DNA from: Candidatus Mediterraneibacter colneyensis
GTDB taxonomy: Bacteria; Bacillota; Clostridia; Lachnospirales; Lachnospiraceae
Direction of reading: 5' to 3'
DNA: 10,883 nt
Assembly: GCA_019114745.1 (NCBI GenBank)
Contig: DXEY01000063.1
Coordinates: 1-10,883, forward strand
The notes beneath the pieces were generated by a model. The model saw only the letters and a program-made list of their open reading frames with translations. It did no database searches and had not been told where the DNA came from. Position numbers and translations under genes: made by a program. Positions 1 through 6,295 of this stretch are shown here, piece by piece; within the stretch, counting starts at the first letter, position 1, and every line of letters starts with the position of its first letter.

Positions 1-45
1 TACGTCAAAACGGCGTCTCTACAAATCGGTAAGGAGGCTTCCTAA
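1..45 (+). CDS. Possible 3' end of an upstream gene (partial, 14 codons)
   Basis: Frame 1 is open from the left edge and stops at TAA 43-45, sharing one base with the csoR start codon at 45 (TAATG). The csoR ribosome binding site AAGGAGG (31-37) lies inside this frame, the usual layout for translational coupling. Only 14 residues are visible, so no family can be named. A run this short is open by chance about half the time, and frame 2 is open here too. The stop-start overlap is the only positive evidence. Confidence 0.3.
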   Translation, partial: YVKTASLQIGKEAS

Positions 46-320
46 TGAAACAATGTATGGATTCGGAAAATCTGCACCGCCGTCTGAAGAAGATCATAGG
101 ACAGGTACAGGCGATCGACCGGATGATCGACGAAGATATTCCCTGCGAGGATATCCTCTCGCAGATAAATGCAGCTAAATCAGCGCTTCATAAAGCGGGG
201 CAGATCGTACTGGAAGGACACATTAACCACTGTGTAAGGGACGGGATCGAACACGGGGATGTGGATCAGACGATCGCCAGCTTTACAAAAGCAGTTGAGC
301 GGTTTGCCAATATGAAATAA
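45..320 (+). CDS. csoR: CsoR/RcnR-family (DUF156) metal-sensing transcriptional repressor, CsoR-like
   Basis: This is a 91-residue all-helical repressor of the CsoR/RcnR family, a usual length for the family. Family members bind operator DNA in the apo form and release it on binding metal (or sulfane sulfur for the CstR branch). The N-terminal stretch HRRLKKIIGQVQAIDRM is the hallmark first helix. Cys34, His59 and Cys63 reproduce the Cys-His-Cys set and the 25- and 4-residue spacing of the Cu(I) sensor CsoR of Mycobacterium tuberculosis (C36, H61, C65). The His points away from CstR persulfide sensors, and RcnR-type Ni/Co sensors use a different ligand set. The start is ATG 45, with AAGGAGG at 31-37, 7 nt upstream. 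Two CsoR-like operators lie in the promoter of the next gene, a P1B ATPase, so that gene is the likely target. Copper sensing is inferred from the ligands and is not proven. Confidence 0.93.
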   Translation: MKQCMDSENLHRRLKKIIGQVQAIDRMIDEDIPCEDILSQINAAKSALHKAGQIVLEGHINHCVRDGIEHGDVDQTIASFTKAVERFANMK

Positions 321-325
321 CCTTC

Positions 326-371
326 ACGCAGGATACCTGGAAATATCTTCCGGGTTCCTGCGTACTTTTTT
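326..371 (+). terminator. Intrinsic terminator after csoR
   Basis: The arms 326-333 (ACGCAGGA) and 356-363 (TCCTGCGT) pair perfectly. After a single bulged T (334), 335-340 pairs with 350-355 (one G-T). The result is a stem of about 14 bp with a 9-nt loop. Six T residues follow at 366-371. It separates csoR from the ATPase, which has its own promoter only a few bases further on. Confidence 0.9.
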
Positions 372-376
372 GTCTC

Positions 377-407
377 TTGACAACCTATACCCCTATAGGT
401 ATATAAT
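377..407 (+). promoter_or_regulatory. Promoter of the P1B ATPase gene
   Basis: A perfect -35 TTGACA lies at 377-382. The -10 is TATATA at 400-405 (17-nt spacer) or TATAAT at 402-407 (19-nt spacer). The spacer is occupied by a CsoR-like operator, so a bound repressor would block RNA polymerase. The start codon is at 456 with AAGGAG at 442-447. Confidence 0.8.
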
Positions 408-429
408 ATACCCATACCCGCATTGGTAT
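387..429 (+). promoter_or_regulatory. Two tandem CsoR-like operators (387-402 and 414-429)
   Basis: Both sites have the form ATACC-N6-GGTAT: ATACCCCTATAGGTAT at 387-402 and ATACCCGCATTGGTAT at 414-429, with centres 27 bp apart. The first is also embedded in a perfect 7-4-7 dyad at 383-400. A/T flanks around C and G tracts match the general layout of CsoR operators. One site sits between -35 and -10, the other just after the expected transcription start. That they bind the CsoR at 45-320 is inferred from sequence form and adjacency. Confidence 0.75.
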
Positions 430-455
430 AATTCTATTATTAAGGAGACTGTACT

Positions 456-2378
456 ATGAAAAAGCTGGAAGAACTCCTTGAATGGGGAGGAATCAAACGC
501 GATATCGCCTTTCTGATCATCTCGGGCGCCGCACTGCTGTGCAGTATATTCGGTTACTCACCGTTTCCTTTCGATATGGCGTGGATCGCTATCATCTTCT
601 GCGGGATCCCGATCATACTTGAAGCTGTGATCGGGCTTGTCACCGCCTTTGACATCAAAGCCGACGTGCTCGTCTCCATCGCACTGATCGCGTCTGTCGT
701 CATCCGCGAGGATTTCGCCGCCGGTGAAGTCGCTTTTATCATGCAGCTTGGCGCGCTCCTTGAGGATCTCACAGTGGCGAAAGCGCGCGCCGGCATCGAA
801 AAACTCGTCCACCTTACGCCCCGCACCGCCAGAAGGATCACAGATGCAGGCGAGGAGGTCATAGATGCCCGGGCGGTACAGGTCGGAGATATCCTGCGCG
901 TACTGCCGGGAGAGACGATCCCTGTGGACGGCGTGATCATTTCCGGCGAAACTTCTGTCGACCAGGCCGTCATGACGGGGGAATCACTCCCCGTAGACAA
1001 AGCGCCGGGCGATGAAGTGGCCAGCGGTACAGTCAACCAGTTCGGCGCCTTTGAAATGCGCGCCTTAAAAGTCGGGGAGGACAGCTCCATCCAGCGCATG
1101 ATACGCCTGGTACAGTCCGCCGATGCAGACAAAGCGAAAATTGTCAGAATCGCCGACCGCTGGGCGACCTGGATCGTCGTGATTGCTCTGACCGCAGCTG
1201 TTCTTACATGGTTCGCCACCGGTGAGATCATACGTGCGGTAACGATCCTTGTCGTATTCTGTCCTTGCGCCCTTGTGCTCGCCACGCCGACCGCTATCAT
1301 GGCAGCCATCGGGAATGCCACAAAACACGGATTTCTCGTCCGGGAGGGCGACGCCCTGGAGCGCTTTGCCACGGTCAGAAAGATCACATTCGATAAGACC
1401 GGAACACTCACCTGCGGCACACCTCAGGTCGTGGCAGTCGTAAGCTGCCGCAAAGACATCACCTGGAACTGGCTGTATGCCTGTGCTGCCAGCGCCGAGC
1501 TCAATTCGGAGCACCCTCTCGGGAAAGCCATCGTCCATTCTTATAAGGAAGAAATGAAAACAGTCCCCGGGACGCCTGACCGCTTTCAGATGCTGCCGGG
1601 CAGAGGAGTCCGGGCGCTCATCGGTGAACAGGAGATCTTGGCCGGGAACCCGGAACTCTTTCAGGAAAACGGGATAGAACTGACAGAAGAAATGAGAAAA
1701 CGTGCGGACATATTTCTTGCAAAAGGCTGTACGGTCATCTACCTCTCGGTCGGTCTGGAGGCAGCCGGATTCATCGCACTCTCCGACACGCTCAGGCAGG
1801 ACGCCGCCAATACGGTCGATGCGCTGAAAGCCGCCGGGGCAGTCCCTGTCCTGCTCACCGGCGACCATAAAAATGCTGCCGGACATATTGCCCGGCAGCT
1901 CCATATCAGCGAGGTTCACGCCGACTGTCTGCCTGAGGATAAACTGAACTGGATCAGTTCCTGGGAAAAGCAGAAACAGCCCGTCTGTATGATCGGCGAC
2001 GGTATCAATGACGCTCCCGCACTGAAAAAAGCCTGCGTCGGCATCGCCATGGGCGGGATCGGCAGCGACATCGCAGTAGACGCCGCAGATATCGTCCTTG
2101 TAAACGATGACATCAGGGAACTCCCCCATCTGCTCCGGCTCGCCCGCAGGATGATGGCGGCGATCCGTCTGAACCTTACCTTTTCCATGACCCTGAATTT
2201 TGCCGCGATCATCCTCGCCATCACCGGTATCCTCAACCCGGTCACAGGGGCGCTTGTACACAATGCCGGTTCTGTGCTCGTCATTATCAACTCAGCGCTG
2301 CTTCTGGGATGGAAGAGCACTCATGCAAGCCCGAGTTTTTCTTTCACTTCCGCCAGCCTCAGGTCAAACTCACGGTAA
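456..2378 (+). CDS. P1B-type heavy-metal-translocating ATPase (metal efflux pump)
   Basis: This 640-residue inner-membrane pump couples ATP hydrolysis to metal export. Visible motifs in order are: actuator TGES at 174-177, the intramembrane metal site CPC (C269-P270-C271), the phosphorylated aspartate D313 in DKTGT, the P1B-specific His-Pro pair H353-P354, GRG at 382-384 and the hinge GDGINDAP at 514-521. Hydrophobic helices occupy about 17-105, 237-282 and 568-618. There is no N-terminal HMA or Cys-rich metal-binding domain. The last two helices lack the classical CopA signatures and carry N573, N581 and H602-N603-A-G-S606 instead, so the substrate (Cu(I), Zn(II), Mn(II) or other) is uncertain. 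CsoR-like operators in the promoter favour copper. The start has AAGGAG 8 nt upstream. The final 18 codons run antisense to the 3' end of the convergent cysteine-cluster gene, giving a Ser-rich tail beyond the expected end near K620. Confidence 0.93.
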   Translation: MKKLEELLEWGGIKRDIAFLIISGAALLCSIFGYSPFPFDMAWIAIIFCGIPIILEAVIGLVTAFDIKADVLVSIALIASVVIREDFAAGEVAFIMQLGALLEDLTVAKARAGIEKLVHLTPRTARRITDAGEEVIDARAVQVGDILRVLPGETIPVDGVIISGETSVDQAVMTGESLPVDKAPGDEVASGTVNQFGAFEMRALKVGEDSSIQRMIRLVQSADADKAKIVRIADRWATWIVVIALTAAVLTWFATGEIIRAVTILVVFCPCALVLATPTAIMAAIGNATKHGFLVREGDALERFATVRKITFDKTGTLTCGTPQVVAVVSCRKDITWNWLYACAASAELNSEHPLGKAIVHSYKEEMKTVPGTPDRFQMLPGRGVRALIGEQEILAGNPELFQENGIELTEEMRKRADIFLAKGCTVIYLSVGLEAAGFIALSDTLRQDAANTVDALKAAGAVPVLLTGDHKNAAGHIARQLHISEVHADCLPEDKLNWISSWEKQKQPVCMIGDGINDAPALKKACVGIAMGGIGSDIAVDAADIVLVNDDIRELPHLLRLARRMMAAIRLNLTFSMTLNFAAIILAITGILNPVTGALVHNAGSVLVIINSALLLGWKSTHASPSFSFTSASLRSNSR

Positions 2379-2992
2379 AATGCGTTCTCATCGGCGGCGT
2401 CATAAGCCGTCTCGTAGAAGCGGCGCAGTACATAAAGGGTCAGTATCCTGGCATTGTCATCGTCCAGCGTTTTAACGGCGTCCTCGCACGTATTCAAAAA
2501 GCTGTGCCAGCTCATGATATACTTCTCATAAGATCTCAGATCCGGGATGCCGAGCCATTTTCTGATCTTTACCTTGCCCCGCTCTTTTTTCGGGCATTCA
2601 TGGATCTGGATGAAATACCGGAATCCATTTTCCTCATAATATCTTCCGAGAGGAAAGAGGCGGCAGAGTCCCGGCCTGTGGCTGTGGACAGAGCATCTGC
2701 CGTTCTTATCCAGAAAGGGACAGGCATCTCTTTGTACATCCATCTTAATATTCGGCAGGACCATACCGTCTGCAACGCCAAGCTCGATATATCCGTCCAT
2801 CAGAGCTGCGAAATCTTTCTTTATCCCCCGGTGGAGTCTCCAGACATCCATCGGGTCAAGGATAATGGAATTTCCCATCCCTCTGCAGCACGCCGAGCAG
2901 CCCTCGCAGCCACGGCAGTCCGCCTTAACCATGTCGCCGGATGAATAAAGCCTGCCGTCGGATATTTCATTGATATCTACATCTCTTTTCAT
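2321..2992 (-). CDS. YkgJ-type cysteine-cluster (putative Zn/Fe-chelating) protein
   Basis: The product is a 223-residue soluble protein. The N-terminal part has a dense cluster, C26-x2-C29-x2-C32-x2-C35-C36. A second group follows with C91 (in ACPFL), C100, C110 (in RPGLCRLFPLGR) and C133. This order, CxxC..CC then CPFL...C...RPxxCRxxP, is the pattern of the YkgJ/UPF0153 cysteine-cluster family, proposed to bind zinc or an iron-sulfur centre; its biochemical role is not established. I start at ATG 2992 because GGAGG lies 7 nt upstream (3000-3004). An in-frame ATG at 3016 would add 8 residues but has no ribosome binding site and overlaps the -10 box. The 3' end overlaps the P1B ATPase by 58 nt and no terminator is visible. 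The C-terminal 90 residues carry no motif I recognise. Confidence 0.88.
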   Translation of the reverse strand: MKRDVDINEISDGRLYSSGDMVKADCRGCEGCSACCRGMGNSIILDPMDVWRLHRGIKKDFAALMDGYIELGVADGMVLPNIKMDVQRDACPFLDKNGRCSVHSHRPGLCRLFPLGRYYEENGFRYFIQIHECPKKERGKVKIRKWLGIPDLRSYEKYIMSWHSFLNTCEDAVKTLDDDNARILTLYVLRRFYETAYDAADENAFYREFDLRLAEVKEKLGLA

Positions 2993-3014
2993 GATCGTTC
3001 CTCCCCATGCCTCC

Positions 3015-3042
3015 ATTATAACGGATCACCGCAATAATTCAA
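3015..3042 (-). promoter_or_regulatory. Promoter of the cysteine-cluster gene
   Basis: Reading the minus strand, TTGAAT (3042-3037) and a perfect TATAAT (3020-3015) are separated by 16 nt. The predicted start near 3008 leaves a leader of roughly 16 nt that contains the ribosome binding site. This makes the structured element at 3044-3155 upstream of, and not part of, the main transcript. Confidence 0.65.
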
Positions 3043-3043
3043 T

Positions 3044-3155
3044 CCGGACTTTGGCGCGCAGCCGCAAATCACCGGAAGTGCAAAAGGCACATTCCGGGAT
3101 TGTAAGCGGTCGCCAAGGTCTCGGGCAAGCCCGGACTTTGGCTCGTCGCAGTCAC
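3044..3155. repeat. Structured intergenic element with a duplicated 12-bp arm
   Basis: CCGGACTTTGGC occurs exactly at 3044-3055 and again at 3131-3142. The first copy pairs with 3111-3121 (11 bp, including G-T pairs). Nested inside are 3062-3065/3106-3109, 3067-3070/3098-3101, 3072-3077/3092-3097 and 3078-3081/3087-3090, about 29 pairs closing on a 5-nt loop. The second copy can pair with the same central strand (3112-3121 with 3133-3142), so the two folds exclude each other. No family is recognised. It could be a dispersed intergenic repeat or a transcribed RNA. The open frame across it on the minus strand has no ribosome binding site or protein character. Confidence 0.6.
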
Positions 3156-3189
3156 AAAAAATCCTCCCGGGCTGAAAATGCCGGAAGGA
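3156..3189 (-). terminator. Intrinsic terminator after the DUF2325 gene
   Basis: On the minus strand, 3189-3181 pairs with 3170-3162 (9 bp, one G-T) around a 10-nt loop and is followed by six T residues (complement of 3156-3161). It lies 20 nt beyond the DUF2325 stop codon. Confidence 0.85.
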
Positions 3190-3208
3190 ACAGTTCCCAT
3201 ATTTTCTT

Positions 3209-3490
3209 TTATGCACACACGCTCCCCAGGATTTCCTCCAGGGCATTTTTGCTGCTCGTATGGCATCTGACCACATTTGCATTGCAGCGCCCCGCCTCCT
3301 CCACCGCGCACTTGACCATTTTATGGGACACAGTATTGGTAAACAGGACGATCAGGTCGGGGCTTCCGATCTGCTTTCCCATGCTCGCCGACATCTGGGT
3401 AAACACTTTTGCCTTGCAGTTATACTGCCTGCAGATTTTTTTATACTGGCAGACCATACGGTCATGACCGCCTATGATAACAACACTCAT
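3209..3490 (-). CDS. DUF2325 domain-containing small protein
   Basis: The product has 93 residues. The opening MSVVIIGGHDRM looks like the first strand and glycine turn of a small Rossmann-like fold. The later segments PDLIVLFTNTVSHKMV and VVRCHTSSKNALEEIL are what I associate with DUF2325, a family of unknown function common in Firmicutes. Cysteines at 14, 20, 25, 61, 69, 76 and 92 are numerous for the size and could bind metal or be redox active; that is inference. ATG 3490 is supported by AGGAGG 6 nt upstream (3497-3502), an own promoter and an own terminator. It is thus a single-gene unit beside, but not in an operon with, the cysteine-cluster gene. Confidence 0.85.
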   Translation of the reverse strand: MSVVIIGGHDRMVCQYKKICRQYNCKAKVFTQMSASMGKQIGSPDLIVLFTNTVSHKMVKCAVEEAGRCNANVVRCHTSSKNALEEILGSVCA

Positions 3491-3552
3491 ACAAAACCTC
3501 CTGTGGAAATAGAATCTTTGCGCTTCGTTAGTTACCTCTAACTCATGTTGTT

Positions 3553-3581
3553 ATCATACACGATACCGGCAAAAATAGCAA
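3553..3581 (-). promoter_or_regulatory. Promoter of the DUF2325 gene
   Basis: On the minus strand, TTGCTA (3581-3576) and TATGAT (3558-3553) are separated by 17 nt. The leader of about 55 nt contains a weak 5-bp hairpin (GTTAG/CTAAC) before the ribosome binding site. No clear terminator separates this promoter from the upstream tetR gene, so some readthrough from tetR is possible. Confidence 0.55.
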
Positions 3582-3601
3582 GTGTTTTTTGATATTCGTT
3601 C

Positions 3602-4219
3602 TCATTTTAGAAGTTTTCTTACCGTCATACTTACAATTTCACAGACCGAATAACAGACATAATTTACTTTTGCCTCATCCATCGCCTGTTTCTGTTTCTC
3701 CGTCACTACTGTATAGGGATATACGCCAAACAGAAACGGGAAGAAGGAATAGAGAAACTCCTGGATATCCTCGCCCGTCATCTCCGGGAAAAACTTTTCC
3801 AGGCATCTGCTCACTGCATGCAGAGACTTTCCATATGCCGTTTTAAAGTCAGTCAGATTCTCCATGCGGCTGGCAGCTTCCATATCATAGTGGTTCATAG
3901 ATAAAAGTTTCAAGAGGCGCTCTCTCTTTTCCAGCGTATGCGCCAGAGCTTCCGCAAACGCCTCCACACTCATTGTCTCATTCTCCCGGAGAGCTTCTAG
4001 GTCTTCGATCCATGCCTCGTATTCCCTCTGGAACAGGGCGAGGAAGATTTCCTCCTTCGTCTGAAAATAATTGTAGATCGAAGTGCGGGTAAATGAAGTC
4101 TCCTTCCCGATCTCCTTGAGAGTAATCTCCTTAAAGCTCATTGTCTCGTAGAGTTTCGCGCAGGCATTGATGATCTCATTTTTCCTCGAATTTGTCAGTT
4201 CTTCGGATCCTTTCGGCAT
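3602..4219 (-). CDS. TetR/AcrR-family transcriptional regulator
   Basis: This 205-residue protein has a TetR-type DNA-binding domain at about 10-60. The stretch KEITLKEIGKETSFTRTSIYNYFQTKEEIF (split here as helices 2-3 and the recognition helix) matches the TetR consensus of TxxxIAxxxGVSxxxxYxYFxxKEEL form. Residues 65-205 form the helical ligand-binding and dimer domain, which cannot be assigned a ligand. The start ATG 4219 has a GAAGGA-like site about 7 nt upstream. It lies 62 nt downstream of the iron-dependent alcohol dehydrogenase on the same strand. Paired perfect palindromes in that gene's promoter are the natural targets, so it probably represses the dehydrogenase until an inducer binds. 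A dedicated promoter precedes it. The operator assignment rests on adjacency. Confidence 0.93.
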   Translation of the reverse strand: MPKGSEELTNSRKNEIINACAKLYETMSFKEITLKEIGKETSFTRTSIYNYFQTKEEIFLALFQREYEAWIEDLEALRENETMSVEAFAEALAHTLEKRERLLKLLSMNHYDMEAASRMENLTDFKTAYGKSLHAVSRCLEKFFPEMTGEDIQEFLYSFFPFLFGVYPYTVVTEKQKQAMDEAKVNYVCYSVCEIVSMTVRKLLK

Positions 4220-4250
4220 ATTACTTCCTTCTTTCGATTATTCTGTGTAT

Positions 4251-4279
4251 AGTATACCTGCGCTCTGCCAACACGTCAA
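4251..4279 (-). promoter_or_regulatory. Promoter of the tetR gene
   Basis: On the minus strand, TTGACG (4279-4274) and TATACT (4256-4251) are 17 nt apart, starting 3 nt after the adh stop codon. The -10 lies in an 11-bp palindrome (4247-4257, GTATA-G-TATAC). The -35 region matches the adh operator at only 8 of 13 positions, so autoregulation is possible but weakly supported. Confidence 0.65.
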
Positions 4280-4281
4280 TC

Positions 4282-5454
4282 TCAGGCCATGCTCTCTTTC
4301 AGGATCTCTGTGATCTCATCGCGTCCAAGTACTTTATATCCGCCCGGCATGACCAGAGTCCCGTCGGCAATACCGTCTATCATATCCTCTGTCGCGCCTA
4401 GTTCAGAGATATTCATGACAAGCCCCAGCTCTTTCATCCAGTTCTCCATTGCCTGCAGTCCCTCTTCTGCGATCTGCTCATCACTTTTTCCCGCCGGATC
4501 TACATCCCACACATTGACGGCGAAACGTTTGAACTTCGCCAGTCCGTACGGCATGATGTGGCGGTAATACGGCAGGGATACCGCGGCCAGGGTCATGCCG
4601 TGCGTGGCGTTTGTATATGCTCCGACAGACTGCCCCAGCATGTGTACCATCCAGTCTGTTGATTTTCCTTTTGCGACCAGGGTATTCAGCGCCCATGTCG
4701 CTGTCCACATGAGATTGCTGCGCGCCTCATAGTTCTGCGGGTCTTTATTTGCAATACGGCTGGAATACAGTACGGAACGCATCAGTCCCTCGCTGATATA
4801 ATCGCTCGTATTATCATCCTCACCCGAGAAATACTGCTCACAGATATGGTTGAAGATATCATAGATTCCGGATACCATCTGGTAATGCGGAAGAGTCAGC
4901 GTGTACCGGGGATTCAGAATGGAGAACTTCGGCATAATATTCTCATCCGCAAATACATGGCCGATCTTCTGCTTTGTCTCACGGTTTGTAATAACCGCAC
5001 CTGCATTCATCTCTGATCCGGTACCCACCATAGTCAGGACACACCCTACCGGAACAATCCTGCACTCCGGCTCCTCGAAACGTACATAATATTTTTCCCA
5101 CGGGTCTTCCCCGCAGTTCACGGAAACCGAGACTGCTTTTGCATAATCGCAGACCGAGCCTCCGCCTACGGCGAGCAGCAGATCCGCGTGGTGGTTTCTG
5201 GCGATCTCCACACCTTCGTAAAGTTTCTCCAGCGTCGGGTTCGGCATCACTCCGGCGATCTCCGCCACATTTTTCCCGTTCTTTTCCAGGATCCGGCATA
5301 CTTCCTCATAGATCCCGTTCTTTTTGATGGAACCGCCTCCATAGATCAGCACTACGTTGCTGCCGTATTTCGGGAGTTCGGCATTCAAATAATTTAATGA
5401 ATCGTCACCAAAGTAGAGTTTCGTCGGGTTACAGTATGAAAAGTTTCCAAGCAT
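4282..5454 (-). CDS. Iron-containing alcohol dehydrogenase (butanol dehydrogenase/YqhD-like)
   Basis: This is a 390-residue cytosolic NAD(P)-dependent group III alcohol dehydrogenase, which interconverts alcohols and aldehydes. The metal ligands D199, H203, H271 and H285 are present (in YDIFNH, VHMLGQ and TNATHG). Their spacing is close to that of YqhD and Thermotoga butanol dehydrogenase. The nucleotide-binding loops GGGS at 39-42 and at 97-100 (in AVGGGSVCDYAKA) are intact. Full length and the pattern TMVGTGSEMN indicate a functional BDH/YqhD-type enzyme; the substrate cannot be told from sequence. ATG 5454 has AAGGAG 9 nt upstream (5464-5469). The promoter carries two copies of a perfect palindrome and the next gene encodes TetR, so it is probably induced by an alcohol, aldehyde or other small molecule, perhaps for detoxification. 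Confidence 0.94.
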   Translation of the reverse strand: MLGNFSYCNPTKLYFGDDSLNYLNAELPKYGSNVVLIYGGGSIKKNGIYEEVCRILEKNGKNVAEIAGVMPNPTLEKLYEGVEIARNHHADLLLAVGGGSVCDYAKAVSVSVNCGEDPWEKYYVRFEEPECRIVPVGCVLTMVGTGSEMNAGAVITNRETKQKIGHVFADENIMPKFSILNPRYTLTLPHYQMVSGIYDIFNHICEQYFSGEDDNTSDYISEGLMRSVLYSSRIANKDPQNYEARSNLMWTATWALNTLVAKGKSTDWMVHMLGQSVGAYTNATHGMTLAAVSLPYYRHIMPYGLAKFKRFAVNVWDVDPAGKSDEQIAEEGLQAMENWMKELGLVMNISELGATEDMIDGIADGTLVMPGGYKVLGRDEITEILKESMA

Positions 5455-5480
5455 GTCTGTTCTCTCCTTTTTCTTTATTC

Positions 5481-5529
5481 TGACACAGTGTCACTATATG
5501 TAGTGTAGCACTGTTCTGACACAGTGTCA
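5481..5529. promoter_or_regulatory. Two identical TetR-type operators (5481-5493 and 5517-5529)
   Basis: TGACACAGTGTCA, a perfect 6-1-6 palindrome, occurs twice, with centres 36 bp apart. One covers the adh -35 hexamer, the other the first transcribed bases. Such dyads suit a TetR dimer, and the nearest regulator is the TetR at 3602-4219. Confidence 0.8.
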
Positions 5530-5530
5530 A
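5502..5530 (-). promoter_or_regulatory. Promoter of the alcohol dehydrogenase gene
   Basis: On the minus strand, a perfect TTGACA (5530-5525) and TACACT (5507-5502) are exactly 17 nt apart. The predicted start is near 5495. The -35 overlaps operator 1 and the start point abuts operator 2. Confidence 0.8.
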
Positions 5531-5542
5531 TATGTTTCGTAA

Positions 5543-5581
5543 TAAAATAGCACAGACGTGCCTGATACGCACATCTGTGCT
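5543..5581 (-). terminator. Intrinsic terminator after the pgsA-like gene
   Basis: The arms 5581-5569 and 5561-5549 (minus-strand order) form a 13-bp stem with one G-T pair and a 7-nt loop. An ATTTTATT tract follows (5548-5541). It lies 14 nt past the stop codon and immediately before the adh promoter. Confidence 0.85.
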
Positions 5582-5595
5582 GTTATTCTCCTTTT

Positions 5596-6177
5596 CTATT
5601 GTTCCCCGCCGTCTTCTTTCAACGCTTTCAGATTGTGCCGTCCGTACAGGATCAGAGATACCAGCATCATGACCACACAGACTCCGATCAGAACTTTAGA
5701 TACCACATCAGGGATGTTATACCAGAATACATGCACGATCATCATCGCGTAAAGCAGCCATGTATTTACCTTGCCATGCCAGTCCGCTCCGAAGACCTTT
5801 CCTGTTTTCTGTATCACAAGGAACCCGGTCACCCCCATAAAGAACTCTTTAAAGACCATGATCCCCAGCGGCACGATCATCAGCGGAAACCTCGTGAGCA
5901 GGCAGAACAGCATTGCTGCCTGAGTCAGTTTGTCTGCGATCGGATCCAGTACCTTTCCCAGATCACTGATCATATGAAAATGCCTTGCGACAAATCCATC
6001 CACAGTATCTGTCACGCCGGACAGGATCAGTATGATCCCGGTCCATATGTAATTTCTCTCCACACAGTACATCCACATGAACAGCGGGATCAGGCAGAGA
6101 CGAAAAAAGGAAAGCAGGTTGGGAATAGTAAGTATCTTCTTTCGCGTATCGTTTGTATGATCAAGTTCAGGATTCAT
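5596..6177 (-). CDS. pgsA: CDP-alcohol phosphatidyltransferase (phosphatidylglycerophosphate synthase-like)
   Basis: This 193-residue integral membrane enzyme has the complete CDP-alcohol phosphotransferase motif: D57-x2-D60-G61-x2-A64-R65-x8-G74-x3-D78-x3-D82 (ending GKVLDPIADK). The aspartates bind divalent metal and CDP-diacylglycerol. Length and motif context fit PgsA, which condenses CDP-diacylglycerol with glycerol-3-phosphate for phosphatidylglycerol synthesis. A cardiolipin synthase of the same fold is the main alternative, so the symbol is tentative. Hydrophobic helices lie at about 20-38, 44-56, 84-124, 137-152 and 158-178. I start at ATG 6177, preceded by a G-rich site (GGGGGA). 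A frame extension to GTG 6264 is rejected because the promoter and the upstream gene's terminator lie within it. Confidence 0.88.
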   Translation of the reverse strand: MNPELDHTNDTRKKILTIPNLLSFFRLCLIPLFMWMYCVERNYIWTGIILILSGVTDTVDGFVARHFHMISDLGKVLDPIADKLTQAAMLFCLLTRFPLMIVPLGIMVFKEFFMGVTGFLVIQKTGKVFGADWHGKVNTWLLYAMMIVHVFWYNIPDVVSKVLIGVCVVMMLVSLILYGRHNLKALKEDGGEQ

Positions 6178-6219
6178 AAATTTCCCCCAGTAAATTTTTC
6201 TTTTATGTGTACGGGTAAG

Positions 6220-6248
6220 ATGATAGTCCGATTCAGAATAAATGTCAA
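6220..6248 (-). promoter_or_regulatory. Promoter of the pgsA-like gene
   Basis: On the minus strand, TTGACA (6248-6243) and TATCAT (6225-6220) are 17 nt apart, directly after the NlpC/P60 terminator. It decides the start choice: coding must begin after about 6213, so ATG 6177 is used. Confidence 0.8.
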
Positions 6249-6251
6249 TAG

Positions 6252-6287
6252 AAAACATGACCACAGATCCTGCTTTCTGTGGTCATG
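6252..6287 (-). terminator. Intrinsic terminator after the NlpC/P60 gene
   Basis: The arms 6287-6277 and 6266-6256 form a perfect 11-bp stem with a 10-nt loop, followed on the minus strand by TTTT (6255-6252) and further T-rich sequence. It starts 9 nt past the stop codon. Confidence 0.85.
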
Positions 6288-6295
6288 CCGTATTT

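Noticed and set aside
554..2320. Long minus-strand open frames (up to 398 codons) opposite the P1B ATPase
   Set aside because: They are antisense to a gene with all family motifs, lack plausible ribosome binding sites, and give Arg/Asp/Gly- or Ser/Arg-rich products without domain character.
3016..3311. Minus-strand open frames of 80-88 codons across the structured intergenic element
   Set aside because: They overlap the start of the cysteine-cluster gene or the DUF2325 gene and its terminator, lack ribosome binding sites, and repeat PKSGL only because the DNA repeats CCGGACTTTGGC.
6178..6264. 29-residue N-terminal extension of the pgsA-like gene from a GTG start
   Set aside because: The extension contains the gene's own promoter hexamers and overlaps the terminator of the preceding gene.
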